Shown: positions 47,237 through 59,370 of the stretch, in pieces
How the letters are laid out: every line of letters starts with the position of its first letter
Position numbering within the stretch: position 1 is the stretch's first letter
From: Phycomyces blakesleeanus NRRL 1555(-)
Taxonomy: Eukaryota > Mucoromycota > Mucoromycetes > Mucorales > Phycomycetaceae
Reading direction: 5' to 3'
DNA: 64,000 bases
Assembly: GCF_001638985.1 (NCBI RefSeq)
Contig: NW_017265136.1
Coordinates: 1,844,269 to 1,908,268, forward strand
The notes under the pieces: generated by a model
Databases searched by the model: none
Seen by the model: only the letters and a program-made list of their open reading frames with translations
What the model was told of the DNA's origin: nothing
Position numbers and translations under genes: made by a program

Positions 47237-49982
47237 GGGGATCGAATTACGGATAAGCCATTGAGGCTTAAGATTGTACCTGTGCGTAAATATAAACAAC
47301 TGTATACCCTGTCGAATGCTATTTAGCTGCATTCTAGCTTAACACTAGGAAGTGAAATCTGACTTTGACTATTATTTTGGTCAATTTGGGATTGATAAAT
47401 CAATGCCGCCAAAAAGAGCTAAGGTGGGGTCGAAATAGTACCCTGTTTTCCTAGTGTGGCTCAGAGCAACCACTGAAATCAATAGTATATTTGGCTTTGA
47501 ACAAGAGAGAGAGATATATATATAAGAGTCAGTGTGAGTATCTCGGTGTAATACATAATCATGAAAAACATGGCTTAATGATGGTAAAAACGCTTTTATC
47601 ATTTTAGCTTATGTTAGTAAAATCAATGTGTAGAAAATTTTATATTGCAAGCCATTCAATCCACAAGACAACTTAAGTAAAGAGAAATAAAGAAAAATAT
47701 TAAATAAACTTTTGGACGATCTCATATAAGAATAATTGTAATAACAATATCCTGAAAAAATTATAACGAGAATTATATGTCTGTGCGTATAAAATTGTTA
47801 GATTCGTGAATAGTAAATGCGAGACGGTTTTAACTCATACAAGACGTAAAATTAAAGTTAATAAGACTGTATTGAGATGACAGGTAATAAGTATATATCT
47901 CTTTTATATTCAACTTGGTTCAAACCAATGGTTATAGTTTGTGAGGTGCAAATAATCTAGCTCTTTGTTCCTTTAAAATAAAAAGTATTGGCCAGAAATA
48001 GGCACAAAGTCTCGTATAGTAAATTTTTGCTAGAAAAAACCTTGGTCAAAACCACGTATCCTCAACAACACAAGTATATATAATATAGCTAAGAGCTGTA
48101 GTCGTACGATAAGCAAGGCTTAAAAAAAAACTAATATTACATTAAACATATCACTCGATTAAAGGTAGAAATTACAATAGCTTCAGATGTACAATTAATA
48201 GAATATTATTTTCAAGACGCAAAATATGATATTCTACTCTTTTTTTTACTAGAAATGAGTCAATACCCTATTATTGATCAATAAAAGCTTCTTGTACTGG
48301 ACCAAGTACTCGTCTAGCATCTTATTTATATTTAGATTTCCATTGTAATGATAGCAATTCAGATATCTCTTCAAGATATGCAGCAAAAAGTTTCCAAGGA
48401 ACTTTTAGGGAAAGTAGAATACGTTGAATACACTTTAATATATTAAAAATTATAATCTCATTTATTTCTTCTTTATTTATAAAGGCCGAGATTGAGGAAG
48501 AATTAGATGCGTACCCGTATTTTTTTGGGCTAAAACGTGTATCCTATCTATACATTTTTCATATAGCTCTACCTTAAACAAAAAGGTGGATATATACGAG
48601 AGAAAATTAGTATTTATACCCCAATAATCAATATACTTATAATACATATTACTATTATTATTAAATATGCATGTTTGTTTTTGGAATATACCAAAAATCA
48701 CAGTAAAATATTAGTGGGCTAAAAAGCTTATAAGAAGTGTGTCTTTGCTGAATATGATTAAAAGTTCGACAGATACCCTGGTTGTTCGCAATTAACTTTA
48801 TTCATATATTAGCATAATTAGACTATAATTGAAGCTTAATGACCCATAGAAATGTTTCAAATCAATCATATATAATTTTGCCAGTCTAAAACATATAGCT
48901 GTATTTGACACATGGCATCGCGTCTTTTATAGCAAAGATATCTAACTAAAAAAGCCGCTAGAAAATCGTTGTTCAATTATTTCACTCAAAATACACGTAT
49001 CGAAAATAAGACCAAGCGATCTAAACACTCTGTGCGTGTCAATTGTCATTTGAGGGAACTACATGCGAGAGCTAGCCATTTTATTTTAAGGATACCTTAA
49101 GCAAGTGAGGATGACTTAAAGTAAAATTTCACGACTTTTGTGTATCATAAATAATTATTTAGGATGATGCCAAATCTAATTATGCGGCAACAACTGGAGG
49201 GCCTATTGTTTATTGTTTTAAATAGCCATTTGATGATCTCCTTCTCTCGTTTTGCGCCCTTATTTTATTTTTATTTTTATTTTCTGTTCCCTTGCACTCA
49301 CACTTTCTCAGTAGTACTAATGGTGTAACGGATCGACGGATGGTACACAATATCCGGGGATTTGAAAGGATTAAATATTCTTCCTAAAACGGAAAATTAT
49401 CTCGATGCTCAAATATCTGACAACAAAATACATGTTACACAGTTGCCATAACTATTCTTTCTCGGATATCAAGGAAGAATCAACCCAAAGTAAAAATAGC
49501 ACTTATTGTATAGTGTGTCTAGGGTTTAAAGGTTTAATATTGGAAATAGCAATACTTAGAATATTATATTATTACCTTCGTTCTGGGAGACAGTGTGATA
49601 TTAAGATAAAATTATTTTCATAACAATATATGATGCAGTAATGACAATAAATATGGTCAGTATTGCTTTTGGATCGGAAACCGAATGCCTATCGAGGAAA
49701 AAGAAAAAGAAAATAAAATAAACGTATGCCTCTACAAGAGTAGGACTTTAAGAGAGTCTCTTTGAATAGTCTCGATCCATAAAAGCTACTAGTTACCAGA
49801 GACCCCTCCTTTCTGGCTTAACCATAAAATGCTTGGTGTAGAATGATAATATGCTAGTTTGCTATAGCTCATGCAGGGTTGTTAGTTCAGGCACAGACTA
49901 GTAAACAAATCAAGCCAAGAAAACTAACAAATTACCTGGTATTTGGAGAAACATGAGAACATGGCAAATATAGATATATATG
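47237..49982. other. gene-poor region before the protease cluster
   Basis: 2.7 kb of AT-rich DNA without a supported gene. Short frames at 48477-48701 (-) and 49405-49623 (+) have no recognisable features. Confidence 0.5.
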
Positions 49983-49990
49983 TATATAAA
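49983..49990 (+). promoter_or_regulatory. TATA box of aspartic protease 1
   Basis: TATATAAA lies 118 bp upstream of the ATG at 50108, followed by a CT-rich leader. The position is slightly further out than in the other two protease genes (about 77-80 bp). Confidence 0.5.
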
Positions 49991-50107
49991 GTATTTAAAT
50001 TGTGGAAACACACATTAAAGTCAGTTCTTACCCACCTTCCTCTCCCTTTCATTTTCTCTTTCCCTCCCAGCCACTCCTTTCGCTCACCTTACAATCCTTT
50101 GGCTGTT

Positions 50108-51508
50108 ATGAAGTTAACAGCAAGCATAGCCACTCTTTTAGCGGTCACCTTATTTACCATCACAGATGCCGCCTCTACCTCAAAAGCTAAACCTCTCCAC
50201 TTCAATCTCGACGCCAATCCTTCGTATCGTCGTAATGCTACTCGTTCCGTCCTAAGAGCTCGTGGAAAGTACGCCAGTCATTTGACCGGCTTAACAGAGT
50301 TCTCTCGCCCAGGAGCTGTTGCTATGGCCGACTACGAAAATGATATCGAGTACTACGGCAATGTTAAGGTCGGAACTCCAGCCCAAACTCTTAAATTGAA
50401 CTTCGACACAGGATCTGCTGATCTTTGGTTTGGTAATATATATACTTATACGTCTATGAGTAACCATTAACAAATATATATACTTTATTTTTTTTTAGCT
50501 TCTACTCTTTGTTCAAACTGTGGAAGCAAGCACAAAAAATTCAACCCAAAAAAGTCAAAGACCTATAAAAAAGACAGCACCAAATGGTCAATTGGCTACG
50601 GAGATGGATCTTCTGCTAGCGGTACTATGGCCTATGATACTGTTAATCTTGGTGGAATTTCCATCAAGAAGCAAGGCATAGGACTCGCTCAGAGAGAATC
50701 TTCCGCCTTTGTTTCTGATCCCGTTGATGGTCTGCTTGGCCTTGCCTTTAACAGTATAATCACTGCCGAAAACTTCAAGACTCCTATGGATAATATGATC
50801 TCTCAAAAGCTTATCAAGAGTCCTATATTCAGTGTCTATCTCGGAAAACAAGCTAAGAAAGGTGGAGGTGGTAAGTTTAATAAGGAACCTAATACTATTA
50901 TACAGCGCACAAATTCTGAATATTATTTTATTTATTTATTAGAATTCCTCTTTGGTGCTTATAACTCTGCACATGTTGGTGGCAAGTTAACTACTGTTCC
51001 TGTTGACAAATCCCAAGGTAAAAAAAAAAGAAGAAAGGCAAAAAATCTTGTTATTTACATCTACCCAAATAATGTGATTGTCAAATCTAAAACCAAATGT
51101 ATTTTTCATCTAGGCTTTTGGGATATCAAGATCAGCAAAATGACTGCTGGAAAGTCTAGTATTGGATCCTTCAGAGGTATCATTGATACCGGAACCACTC
51201 TTTTGCTGTTTACCGATGAAATGGCCGCAAAGGTTGCCAAGGGCTACGGTGCCAAGGACAATGGGGACGGTACTTACACGATTAATTGCGACCCTAAGAA
51301 GCTTTCTCCTCTCGTCATGACCATCAATGGAGCTAAATTCCAAATTCCCGCCGCCGACCTTGTGTTTGATAAGATAGGCAATACTTGTTACGCCGGTTTT
51401 GGATACGCTGGTCTTGACTTTGCTATTCTCGGGGATGTCTTTATCAAGAACAACTATATCATCTTTAACCAGAAAGTACCTAATGTCCGCATCGCACCTG
51501 TCAAATAA
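50108..51508 (+). CDS. secreted aspartic protease 1 (rhizopuspepsin-like)
   Basis: Four exons (50108-50432, 50499-50870, 50943-51017, 51114-51508) encode a 388-aa preproenzyme. A signal peptide (MKLTASIATLLAVTLFTITDA) is followed by a basic propeptide ending near ARGKYASHLTG. The mature pepsin-fold enzyme has both catalytic motifs, FDTGSADLW (D100) and IDTGTTLLLF (D282), the flap region SIGYGDGSSASG, and CSNCGS for the first disulfide. It is A1 family, acting at acid pH outside the cell. Compared with the neighbouring two it is Lys-rich in the mature part (GSKHKKFNPKKSKTYKK; GKQAKKGGG), so it would be much more basic. Intron positions and the lengths of exons 2, 3 and 4 (372, 75, 395 nt) are identical to those of the other two genes, showing common descent by local duplication. 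Confidence 0.95.
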
Positions 51509-52099
51509 ACAATATCAGCACCCGAAAAACTCTGTTAATTTTCTTTTTCTTTGATATTATTCATTCGCTTTTGTAATAAAATAGCTAAAGTTAATATTAA
51601 AGCAATAATCTTATTCATATATATGAAAATATAACAGCATTTAGAGTATAATCTTTATGATTAAGTAAAAATCTCGTTTTTATGAAAAATACCTAGTTCA
51701 GGGTTTAAAGAATTTTCTTTAAGTGAAAAAAAGTGACGATAATATCATATACATATATAGTTCTAACACTAAAGACAAAGAAGCTGATTAAGCACTTTTT
51801 TCTACTATATATACAAAGCAGAATTGCAGGCATGTGGAAGAAAATCTGATATTATTGCCTTTAATACGGACTTTTGGATTGGTTATTTTTGAATATAATT
51901 ACAAGGAGATAACTAGAATATTATTAATAGTATAAAGTATATTGTTTTTCTTTCTTTAAAAGATTAAGTCAAAAACCATTTGAGCTTATAATGTATCAAA
52001 CAAAGCAAAAATCTCTGACATGGTTTCTTTGTAATAGTGATCATTTATTAGCAGAAGAAAAAGGAATATAGTTACATGTAACAAATAAATAAAATAAAA

Positions 52100-52142
<43 letters not shown>

Positions 52143-52248
52143 AGGATATAAGAATCTCAATATGCTAAAGAGTATCATCAAAAAATAATATTATCAGTTA
52201 ATGTCTCCTGGGAAGCAGGAATATATTGAGATAGCTCGAAAAAGCTGC
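51509..52248. other. convergent spacer, proteases 1 and 2
   Basis: AT-rich 740 bp with an AAAT tetranucleotide repeat at 52083-52143. No gene seen. Confidence 0.6.
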
Positions 52249-53614
52249 TTATTTGACGGGAGCAATCTGGAGCTGGGGGACGGCTTGGTTGAAAACAACA
52301 TAGTTGTTCTTGATAAAGACATCTCCGAGGATAGCAAAGTCCATATCAGCATAACCAAAGCCAGCAATGCAAGTGGAACCATCTTGCTCAAACACAAGGT
52401 CAGAGGCAGGAACACTGAACTTGGCACCGTTAATAGTGAATACCAAAGGAGAGAAGCTAGAGGTATCGCACTTGATGGTGTAAGTACCATCGTAGTTGTC
52501 GGTGGCACCGTAAGCCTTGGCGACCTTGGCGGCGACAGTGTTGGTGAGGATGAGGAGGGTGGTTCCGGTGTCGACAATACCGCTGAAGCTTCCCAAGCTG
52601 CTTGAGCCGGCAGTGAGACCACTGACACTAATGCTCCAGAAACCTGAAATGCTGTTAGTATATTTACCTCTAATATTAAGTTTTTATACTATTACCATCT
52701 GATTTATCAACAGGGACGGTTGTCAAGGTTCCACCAACATGGGCAGCGTTGTAGCCACCAAAAACGTACTCTATTAAAATCGAAGGATCATGTGAGCTAA
52801 TAATCATTTATGGCAACATATGTGCGTACTGACATGTTTCTGTATTACCTCCGACATTAGTAGTGCTAGATTTTCCAAGGTAAACACCAAAGATAGGCTG
52901 GCTGATCAGACCCTGGCTGATCAAGTTGTCCATAGGGGTCTTGACACCAGAGGCAGTGATGATGGAATCGAAGGCAAGTCCGAGAAGACCATCAACAGGG
53001 TCGCTTTGGAAAGAGCTAGATTCCTTCTTGGCAAGCTCAATACCTTGATTAGTGATTGAGAGACCACCAAGGTTGACTGTGTCATAGCCAACAGTTCCAC
53101 TGGCAGAGGATCCATCACCGTAGCTGATGGACCAGGTCTTGGTGCTGGATACGTAAGTGCTGGACTTGGCAGAGTTGTACTTGGTTTGACCAGATCCGCA
53201 AGAGGTGCAGAGAGTAGAAGCTACGCAAAATTGTTAGAAGCTGTCTATTATACCAGAAGTTTTATTTTATTTACCAAACCAGAGATCAGCAGAGCCAGTA
53301 TCAAAGTCAAGCTTGAGAGACTGAGGAGGAGTTCCGACCTGAACGGTACCATAGTACTCAACATCACCCTCATAATCAACCATAGGAATGGTTCCAGTAG
53401 CAAAGGTAGTTGGGTCGTTGGAGAATCTGGCATACTTTCCCCTGGCCTTCAAGATGGCACGAGTAGCATTGGGCTTGAAGCTAGGGTTGCTGGTAAGAGT
53501 GAAGGTATGGGTTTTGTCAACTGGGACAGTAGAGACACCGACAGCAGGGGCAGCCTTAACAGCGGAGAAGGAGGCAATTGCCAAGAGAGCAGCAATGCTA
53601 GCAGAGAGCTTCAT
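52249..53614 (-). CDS. secreted aspartic protease 2 (rhizopuspepsin-like)
   Basis: Four exons (53275-53614, 52849-53220, 52696-52770, 52249-52643) encode 393 aa. The signal peptide is MKLSASIAALLAIASFSAVKA and the propeptide carries FTLTSNPSFKPNATRAILKA. Catalytic motifs are DFDTGSADLWF (D105) and IVDTGTTLLIL (D287), with the flap SISYGDGSSASGTVGYD. The protein ends QLQIAPVK. It is the near-twin of protease 3 in exons 1-3, apart from a few residues such as an extra GV and VPVDK in the propeptide. Exon 4 is distinctly different (GSSSLGSFSGIV against GSSSTGSFDAII, and so on). Introns 1 and 2 also keep recognisable identity with those of protease 3. It is transcribed toward protease 1 and away from protease 3. 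Confidence 0.95.
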
Positions 53615-53690
53615 TGTTAAAGAGAAAGAAAGAGGATGAAGAGGATGTTTAGTGAAGATAATTTTTAACTGAAGGGGTAGCAGATGTACC

Positions 53691-53697
53691 TTTTATA
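53691..53697 (-). promoter_or_regulatory. TATA box of aspartic protease 2
   Basis: TATAAAA on the minus strand, about 77 bp upstream of the ATG at 53614. Confidence 0.6.
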
Positions 53698-54940
53698 CTT
53701 TTTTTTTTGCTTCTCACAATTTATTATAGGTGTTGGATACACCGACTTGTAGACCTTTGCTTTGTACAAACATTATACCATTCAGATGTACACATAGTAT
53801 TGCGCAATTCATCAACGTTCATTAAATTTGATAGAGACTAGCGTAGTAGATATCAATTGATCGAGATTCATGCACTAAAATTAGAATATATGTGTAATGT
53901 AACTCGAATATGTATCCATCTTTAGTTATGTCTTCTTTTGGTCAATATCGCTGTTTTGGTAACAGATCTTATTAATCTCACGGGTAATTAAAAGACGCGC
54001 CCTGGGAGCAGACTATGTATTATAGTGAGCTATTTTACACAAGGATTTTCTTTTGGAAAAAAACATTTGGGTACAATCTATAAGACCCTCTGTTTTATGA
54101 AGCCCTAAAGATTATTATATTTCACGCCATTCCGCTCGATTATTTTGATATCGTAAATGCTTTGCTCCGACATATCTAAATGGCCATGGTTACATTTGAT
54201 ACTCTACATATTTGTGCACCCAAAGTTTCACAGTCACCATCTCGTTGGTATCATATATTTCACTATTCTCGGATTAAATAACCCAAATAAAGTGAAATAA
54301 TCCAAGCTTGTCTACCTATCATACGTTCAGATGTACAATATGCTCTTGTGTACATTTAATATATTTACTTACTCTTTTCCGCATTTAGTTATGTTCCCGC
54401 ATTTGTAGATTCATTTCCATCTAATAGCACAATCTGAGCCAAGCGTTTTTTATTATACTTTATTTTCCCGAGAACCGGATGTTATTTTGGATACCCAAAG
54501 CCAAATGAGACATAACTGTGGTTCCAACAAAGGTTCAATTACCTTGAAAAGGAACAATAATAATAAAACCATCTCGGTGTAGACAGAGATCTATATTAAG
54601 GAGGGCGTTCTATATTCCGAGCAGCAATCTTACAGGGACGACATTTTCAGGATGGGGCATTATCTTTTTTTTGCTGGACAAATTTACCGTGACTACCTGT
54701 CCGACGCCCGGTATCTTTTCTCCAATCCTTCAGAGCGAAACGGTGTGTTATGAAATTCTTAATTCAATATTTAAACATTAAATCTTTTCTATTGTATACT
54801 CATGTCATAAGAGCTATTATTTAATTGTATTGGGAGAATACTATTTTTCTCGGAGATAACAAAGAAAGTACTTTGCTCATTGCAAGTTATCAATTAAAAA
54901 TCATGATGTTAATAAGTACTTTTAAGAAACGCTAATCCTA

Positions 54941-55273
54941 GGGAGACGACATTTTGATTTTACCAGACCATAATTCGTGACTTGTTTTCCGGCATCAAGT
55001 AATTACATCTGGTCCCTAATGATTCATACTTACCTTAATAAAGCTACTTTAATACGAAAAGATAATAGCTTTGGCCAAGCGTAAAGGCACCATATTAAGT
55101 GTGTAATTTTATACATACATATCTACATTATATGTATACGTAATTTGATATATGGAAAGTATAATAAAATAGCTGCCTATCATTACACTTTAAGACGTTA
55201 TAATCTAATACGAAAATATCGTCTCCCACACTCATTTGTCTGAGTTTATACTTTGGCCAAAACGTCGTCTCCC
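54941..55273. mobile_element. small inverted-repeat element (MITE-like), GGGAGACGAC termini
   Basis: The left end reads GGGAGACGACATTTTG. The right end at 55258-55273 reads CAAAACGTCGTCTCCC, the reverse complement with one difference, giving a 333-bp element with 16-bp inverted ends and no coding frame. A second right-like end (AAAATATCGTCTCCC) lies inside at 55213-55227. Similar left ends occur at 56454 (GGGGGACGACGTTTTG) and 54634 (GGGACGACATTTT). No clear target-site duplication is visible, so the element is probably old or the limits are off by a few bases. Confidence 0.55.
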
Positions 55274-55528
55274 GAAAGGCACAACTTTTCGTATCTTACC
55301 CATTGAAAACAAGATCTTTGATTTGAATTTCTTTACTAAATACTATACTGAACTTATACTATCCTTTAATTTAATAAATATTACCTTTCTTTAATCTGTA
55401 CTTAAGATAAAAAATAATAAAAGTTGCCAAATCTTCTTTAAAAAAGAAAAACCGTGTTGCAAAAATGCCTGAGGATAAATATAGTTTAATACATCACGCA
55501 GGTTATAAAGCATATCTAATAATTAGTT

Positions 55529-55780
55529 ATGTTTATGGATACTCCTGCTATTCTCACGTTTAATTACCCTCTCCTCCCCTCCTCTCCACAGTCGGACAAG
55601 GTCTGCAATACCACTGTGTCCTCGTATATTATTTTGAGATGCACTCTCAGTGCAATATGGGAAGCTCACTTCCAATATGTATTCAACGATATCCCCTTTG
55701 TCAGCAACCGAATTGCTGCCATTGCAGTTTCGCACATTCGAAGACTCGAACTAGAAGAATTTCTTAGAAGAGCGACTTAA
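55529..55780 (+). pseudogene. possible C-terminal fragment of a non-LTR retrotransposon
   Basis: An 83-codon frame, lacking any ATG at its beginning that suits a gene, contains LRCTLSAIWEAHFQYVFNDIPF followed by a basic helix (SHIRRLELEEFLRR). From memory, a short Trp-x-x-His helix of this type closes reverse-transcriptase polyproteins in many Mucorales LINE-like elements. Nothing upstream shows the reverse transcriptase core. It could instead be a chance frame. The family call is weak. Confidence 0.3.
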
Positions 55781-56443
55781 TTTTTTAACTTCCTCGGTTT
55801 TGGGTGGACAGTTCATTCAATAAACAATACAAAAAATGTAATTTATATTTTTTCAAAAACTTTCATAATGGATATAATGGTAATGAAGCCTTGTATGCCT
55901 GAAAAAAGTTTGCATAACAGTTAAGCTAATATTCCTTTACAAAATTCATGTGTTTATTTGTTATTTTTTATTTTTATTTCTTCTGTAAAAACTCTTTTTT
56001 TTTTATTTCCTTACATGTACACGAGATATTTTATCAAAGATACAAAAAAATAAAAAGTATTCATAAAAGACCAAAAAAAGGGTCTCTAATTACATATATT
56101 CAGATAAAATATGAATTCAATAAAAGTTTTATAGAGAAAAATGAAAAAAAAGTGATTCTACAAGCAAATACAATATTTTCTTTTATTGAAAAAATGCAAA
56201 TTTTTGAGATATTATGTTAGTTTTCTCATGATCAGGATTTTCAATTCACCCAAAACTTTTAACACACAGATTTATATCTGTATACTACTTGGATCCAAAG
56301 TTATATAGAGCCAACACTTGAATCAATTAAATAAATAGATAAAAATGCATAATATAACATATCTGAAGATACTTTGGTTAAATCCGTGTAACGCCATCCG
56401 ACATTTATGCTTTTTAATTCGCTGGATGTAGGTGTAGCTCATC

Positions 56444-56474
56444 GCTAATCCCAGGGGGACGACGTTTTGATTTT
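56444..56474 (+). repeat. copy of the GGG-GACGAC element terminus
   Basis: The 31-bp block matches 54931-54961 with three differences, including the flank GCTAATCC before the terminus. Beyond it the sequences diverge. No matching inverted end was found nearby, so this may be a solo or truncated element. Confidence 0.6.
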
Positions 56475-57655
56475 GGTCTTGTTAAGGCCCTGGCTTGTGA
56501 CACCATAAGTTCCTTAAGAGAATTTTGTATAACCCGCTGTACTAAGCATAAGCTTTGTATATGTTTTAATATTCAGGTTTAGGATTTCAGTTAATACAGC
56601 TTGCATGTAACACACAATGTACTTATCTTACTATTACTCTAATGCTTTGAAAATGGGGTTTACTTTGTTAAATACAGTAATGTCCCTGGAAATTGTCTAC
56701 CTTTAATTTGATAAACTTTCTATGAAACACTCGTTTCTACCCTTTTATTCTATGCATGAAAAGCAATATCTACATTCTTTTTAAATAATAATAATAATGA
56801 AGAATAGTTTATTATAAAGTCCAGAAACATAGGTAGGATAAGTCAAGGACGAGAATAGTATTGATAAACTTTGAGAAATTTGCAAAACATTAGACATACA
56901 TAATAAGCTCGTCTGTATTCCAAATTTTTTTTTGCATTATTTCAGGACATTTCTTTTCAATATATGCCTTAATGACAAACTGGGACCATTTATCTTAATT
57001 TGGAATAGTTAATGCAAAAAAAAACATTAATAGAACATGTTTTTAAATAGAACTACGATTATGCTTCTTAGGATACAATATTATGGCTATCATATAACAT
57101 AGTAGAGAAAGATTAACCAGGTATACCAAAGTATATTCTCTATTGAAATAGCCATCACCGTTGTAAAAAAGTGGCTTATGTAGGTGTATTTATATTGAAA
57201 GTTAAGTTTACTATGGTTAATAATCATAATAGTAAAATAATAATAGTCATCTTGTATAACTTTTATGTGAGATAAGATGAGCTGAGCTGAGCTGACATGA
57301 CTTAAATTTAATATCTTGACTAAGACATATATTTGTTTGCTTTTCCATAAGTAGAATAAAGAGATATTCTAAACAAGCAAAATTCACTATAAGAAGAGCT
57401 ATACTTAAGGATATGATTGTATATTTAAGGGTTACACAGTCTATGTACCTTTTTTTTTGGCTTTTAGTGCATTTACAATAGTCAATCAATGTCTGACAAA
57501 TTGATCGTTTAATTAATGTCAACATACGGCAATACATAGTACAAAGACTAGTCTTTACTTGAGTTAACTTAACTTTAGACTGAATAAGTCTGATAGTCAA
57601 CATAACGAACATATTAAAGAAAAGCAACTATCAAGAGAGAGAGAGAGAAAAAGGA

Positions 57656-57663
57656 TATATAAA
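57656..57663 (+). promoter_or_regulatory. TATA box of aspartic protease 3
   Basis: TATATAAA, 78 bp upstream of the ATG at 57741 and just after a GA repeat (57634-57648). Confidence 0.6.
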
Positions 57664-57740
57664 GAGTAAGTACCAATACCTCAATTAACGATATCTGAAT
57701 TCGACATCTACTCCATCCTCTACCCTTTTTTTAAAAAAAA

Positions 57741-59101
57741 ATGAAGCTCTCTGCTAGCATCGGTGCTCTCTTGGCAATCGTCTCCTTCTCAGCTGTTAAG
57801 GCTGCTCCTGCTGTATCTACTGTTCTTAACGGGAGTTCACATACTTTTACTCTTACCAACAACCCTAGCTTCAAGCCCAATGCTACTCGTGCCATCTTGA
57901 AGGCCAGGGGAAAGTATGCCAGATTCTCCAACGACCCAACTACCTTTGCTACTGGAACCATTCCTATGGTTGATTATGAGGGTGATGTTGAGTACTATGG
58001 TACCGTTCAGGTCGGAACTCCTCCTCAGTCTCTCAAGCTTGATTTTGATACTGGATCTGCTGATCTCTGGTTTGGTAAATAAGGTTATATTTTTAGTGTT
58101 CCAGGCAGCTTCTAACAGTCACTTGTAGCTTCCACTCTCTGCAGCAGTTGTGGATCCGGCCAGACCAAGTACAATCCTTCCAAGTCTGGCACTTACAAGT
58201 CTAGTTCCAAGACCTGGTCCATCAGTTACGGTGATGGATCCTCTGCCAGTGGAACTGTTGGTTATGATACAGTCAATCTTGGTGGACTCTCAATCACTGG
58301 TCAAGGTATTGAACTTGCCAAGAAGGAATCTAGCTCTTTCCAAAGCGATCCTGTTGATGGTCTTCTCGGACTTGCCTTCGATTCCATCATCACTGCATCT
58401 GGTGTCAAGACCCCTATGGACAACTTGATCAGCCAGGATCTGATCAGCCAGCCTATCTTTGGTGTCTACCTTGGAAAATCTAGCACTACTGGTGTTGGGG
58501 GTAATGGAAAAAATAATCAATAATTACATACACTACAATACATAGCTATTAGCTCATACAGCCCTTTTTATTTTAATAGAGTACGTTTTTGGTGGTTACA
58601 ACTCTGACCATATCGACGGTGACTTAACAACCGTCCCTATCGACAATTCTGATGGTAAGAATGCATATTTTTAATACCGAATTCTAAGAGTCTAACATTA
58701 TACTAGGTTTCTGGAAGATTTCTGTTGATGATGCTACTGTTGGCTCTTCCAGCACAGGAAGCTTCGATGCTATTATTGACACTGGAACCACTCTCCTTGT
58801 TCTCACCCAGAGTGTTGCTGATAGTATCGCCGAGATCTATGGTGCTACTGATAATGGTGATGGTACTTACAACATCGATTGTGATACTTCCAACTACGAG
58901 CCTTTGGAATTCTCCATCAATGGTGCCACATTCAGTGTCCCTCCCGAAGATATTGTCTTCCAGCAATCTGGCTCATCATGTGTCGCCAGTTTTGGCTATG
59001 CTGATATGGACTTTGGCATTCTTGGCGATGTCTTTATCAAGAACAATTATGTTATCTTTAACCAGGAAGTTCCCGAGGTCCAGATCGCTCCCGTTAAATA
59101 A
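57741..59101 (+). CDS. secreted aspartic protease 3 (rhizopuspepsin-like)
   Basis: Four exons (57741-58074, 58129-58500, 58580-58654, 58707-59101) encode 391 aa. The signal peptide is MKLSASIGALLAIVSFSAVKA, and the propeptide shares FKPNATRAILKARGKYARF with protease 2. Catalytic motifs are DFDTGSADLWF (D103) and IIDTGTTLLVL (D285). The flap region is identical to that of protease 2. Exon 4 is more acidic than in its relatives (VDDATVG, PPEDIVF, EVPEVQIAPVK), so the C-terminal lobe should differ in surface charge. Exons 1-2 are almost the same at DNA level as those of protease 2. The gene lies 4.1 kb away in the opposite orientation. Confidence 0.95.
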
Positions 59102-59370
59102 GCATCATCCTCGTTTAGACTTAGTATATTCTTTCCAATGAAGGGGTATTAGTTGATGACAATATTATTGTAGCACACCTTCCTCAACATACTAAGATTC
59201 TCACAATCTTTATTTATTTACTTATTTATTTATTTATATATTTGTTACTAGTAACTATATCCTTTTTCTTTTGTTAATAAATGATCACTATTAGAAAGGA
59301 ATCCTAGTTTATTACATACTATCATTTTTTTATAATACTATATTATACCACTAATATTTATCAGAACTAG
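59102..59370. other. 3' flank of protease 3
   Basis: AT-rich sequence with a TTTA repeat at 59211-59237. No feature otherwise. Confidence 0.5.

Larger units (their letters stand above)
53698..57655. other. 4-kb spacer between divergent proteases 2 and 3
   Basis: Apart from the inverted-repeat element at 54941-55273 and the possible retroelement fragment at 55529-55780, I see no gene. The spacer is gene-poor and AT-rich. A 126-codon frame at 57247-57627 (-) lacks an ATG and family features. Confidence 0.5.

Noticed and set aside
55948..56220. 90-codon Phe/Lys-rich frame
   Set aside because: Composition tracks local A and T runs; no start context or motif.
57247..57627. 126-codon frame on the minus strand upstream of protease 3
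   Set aside because: It begins at TTG, has no family motif, and is rich in residues expected from AT-rich noise.
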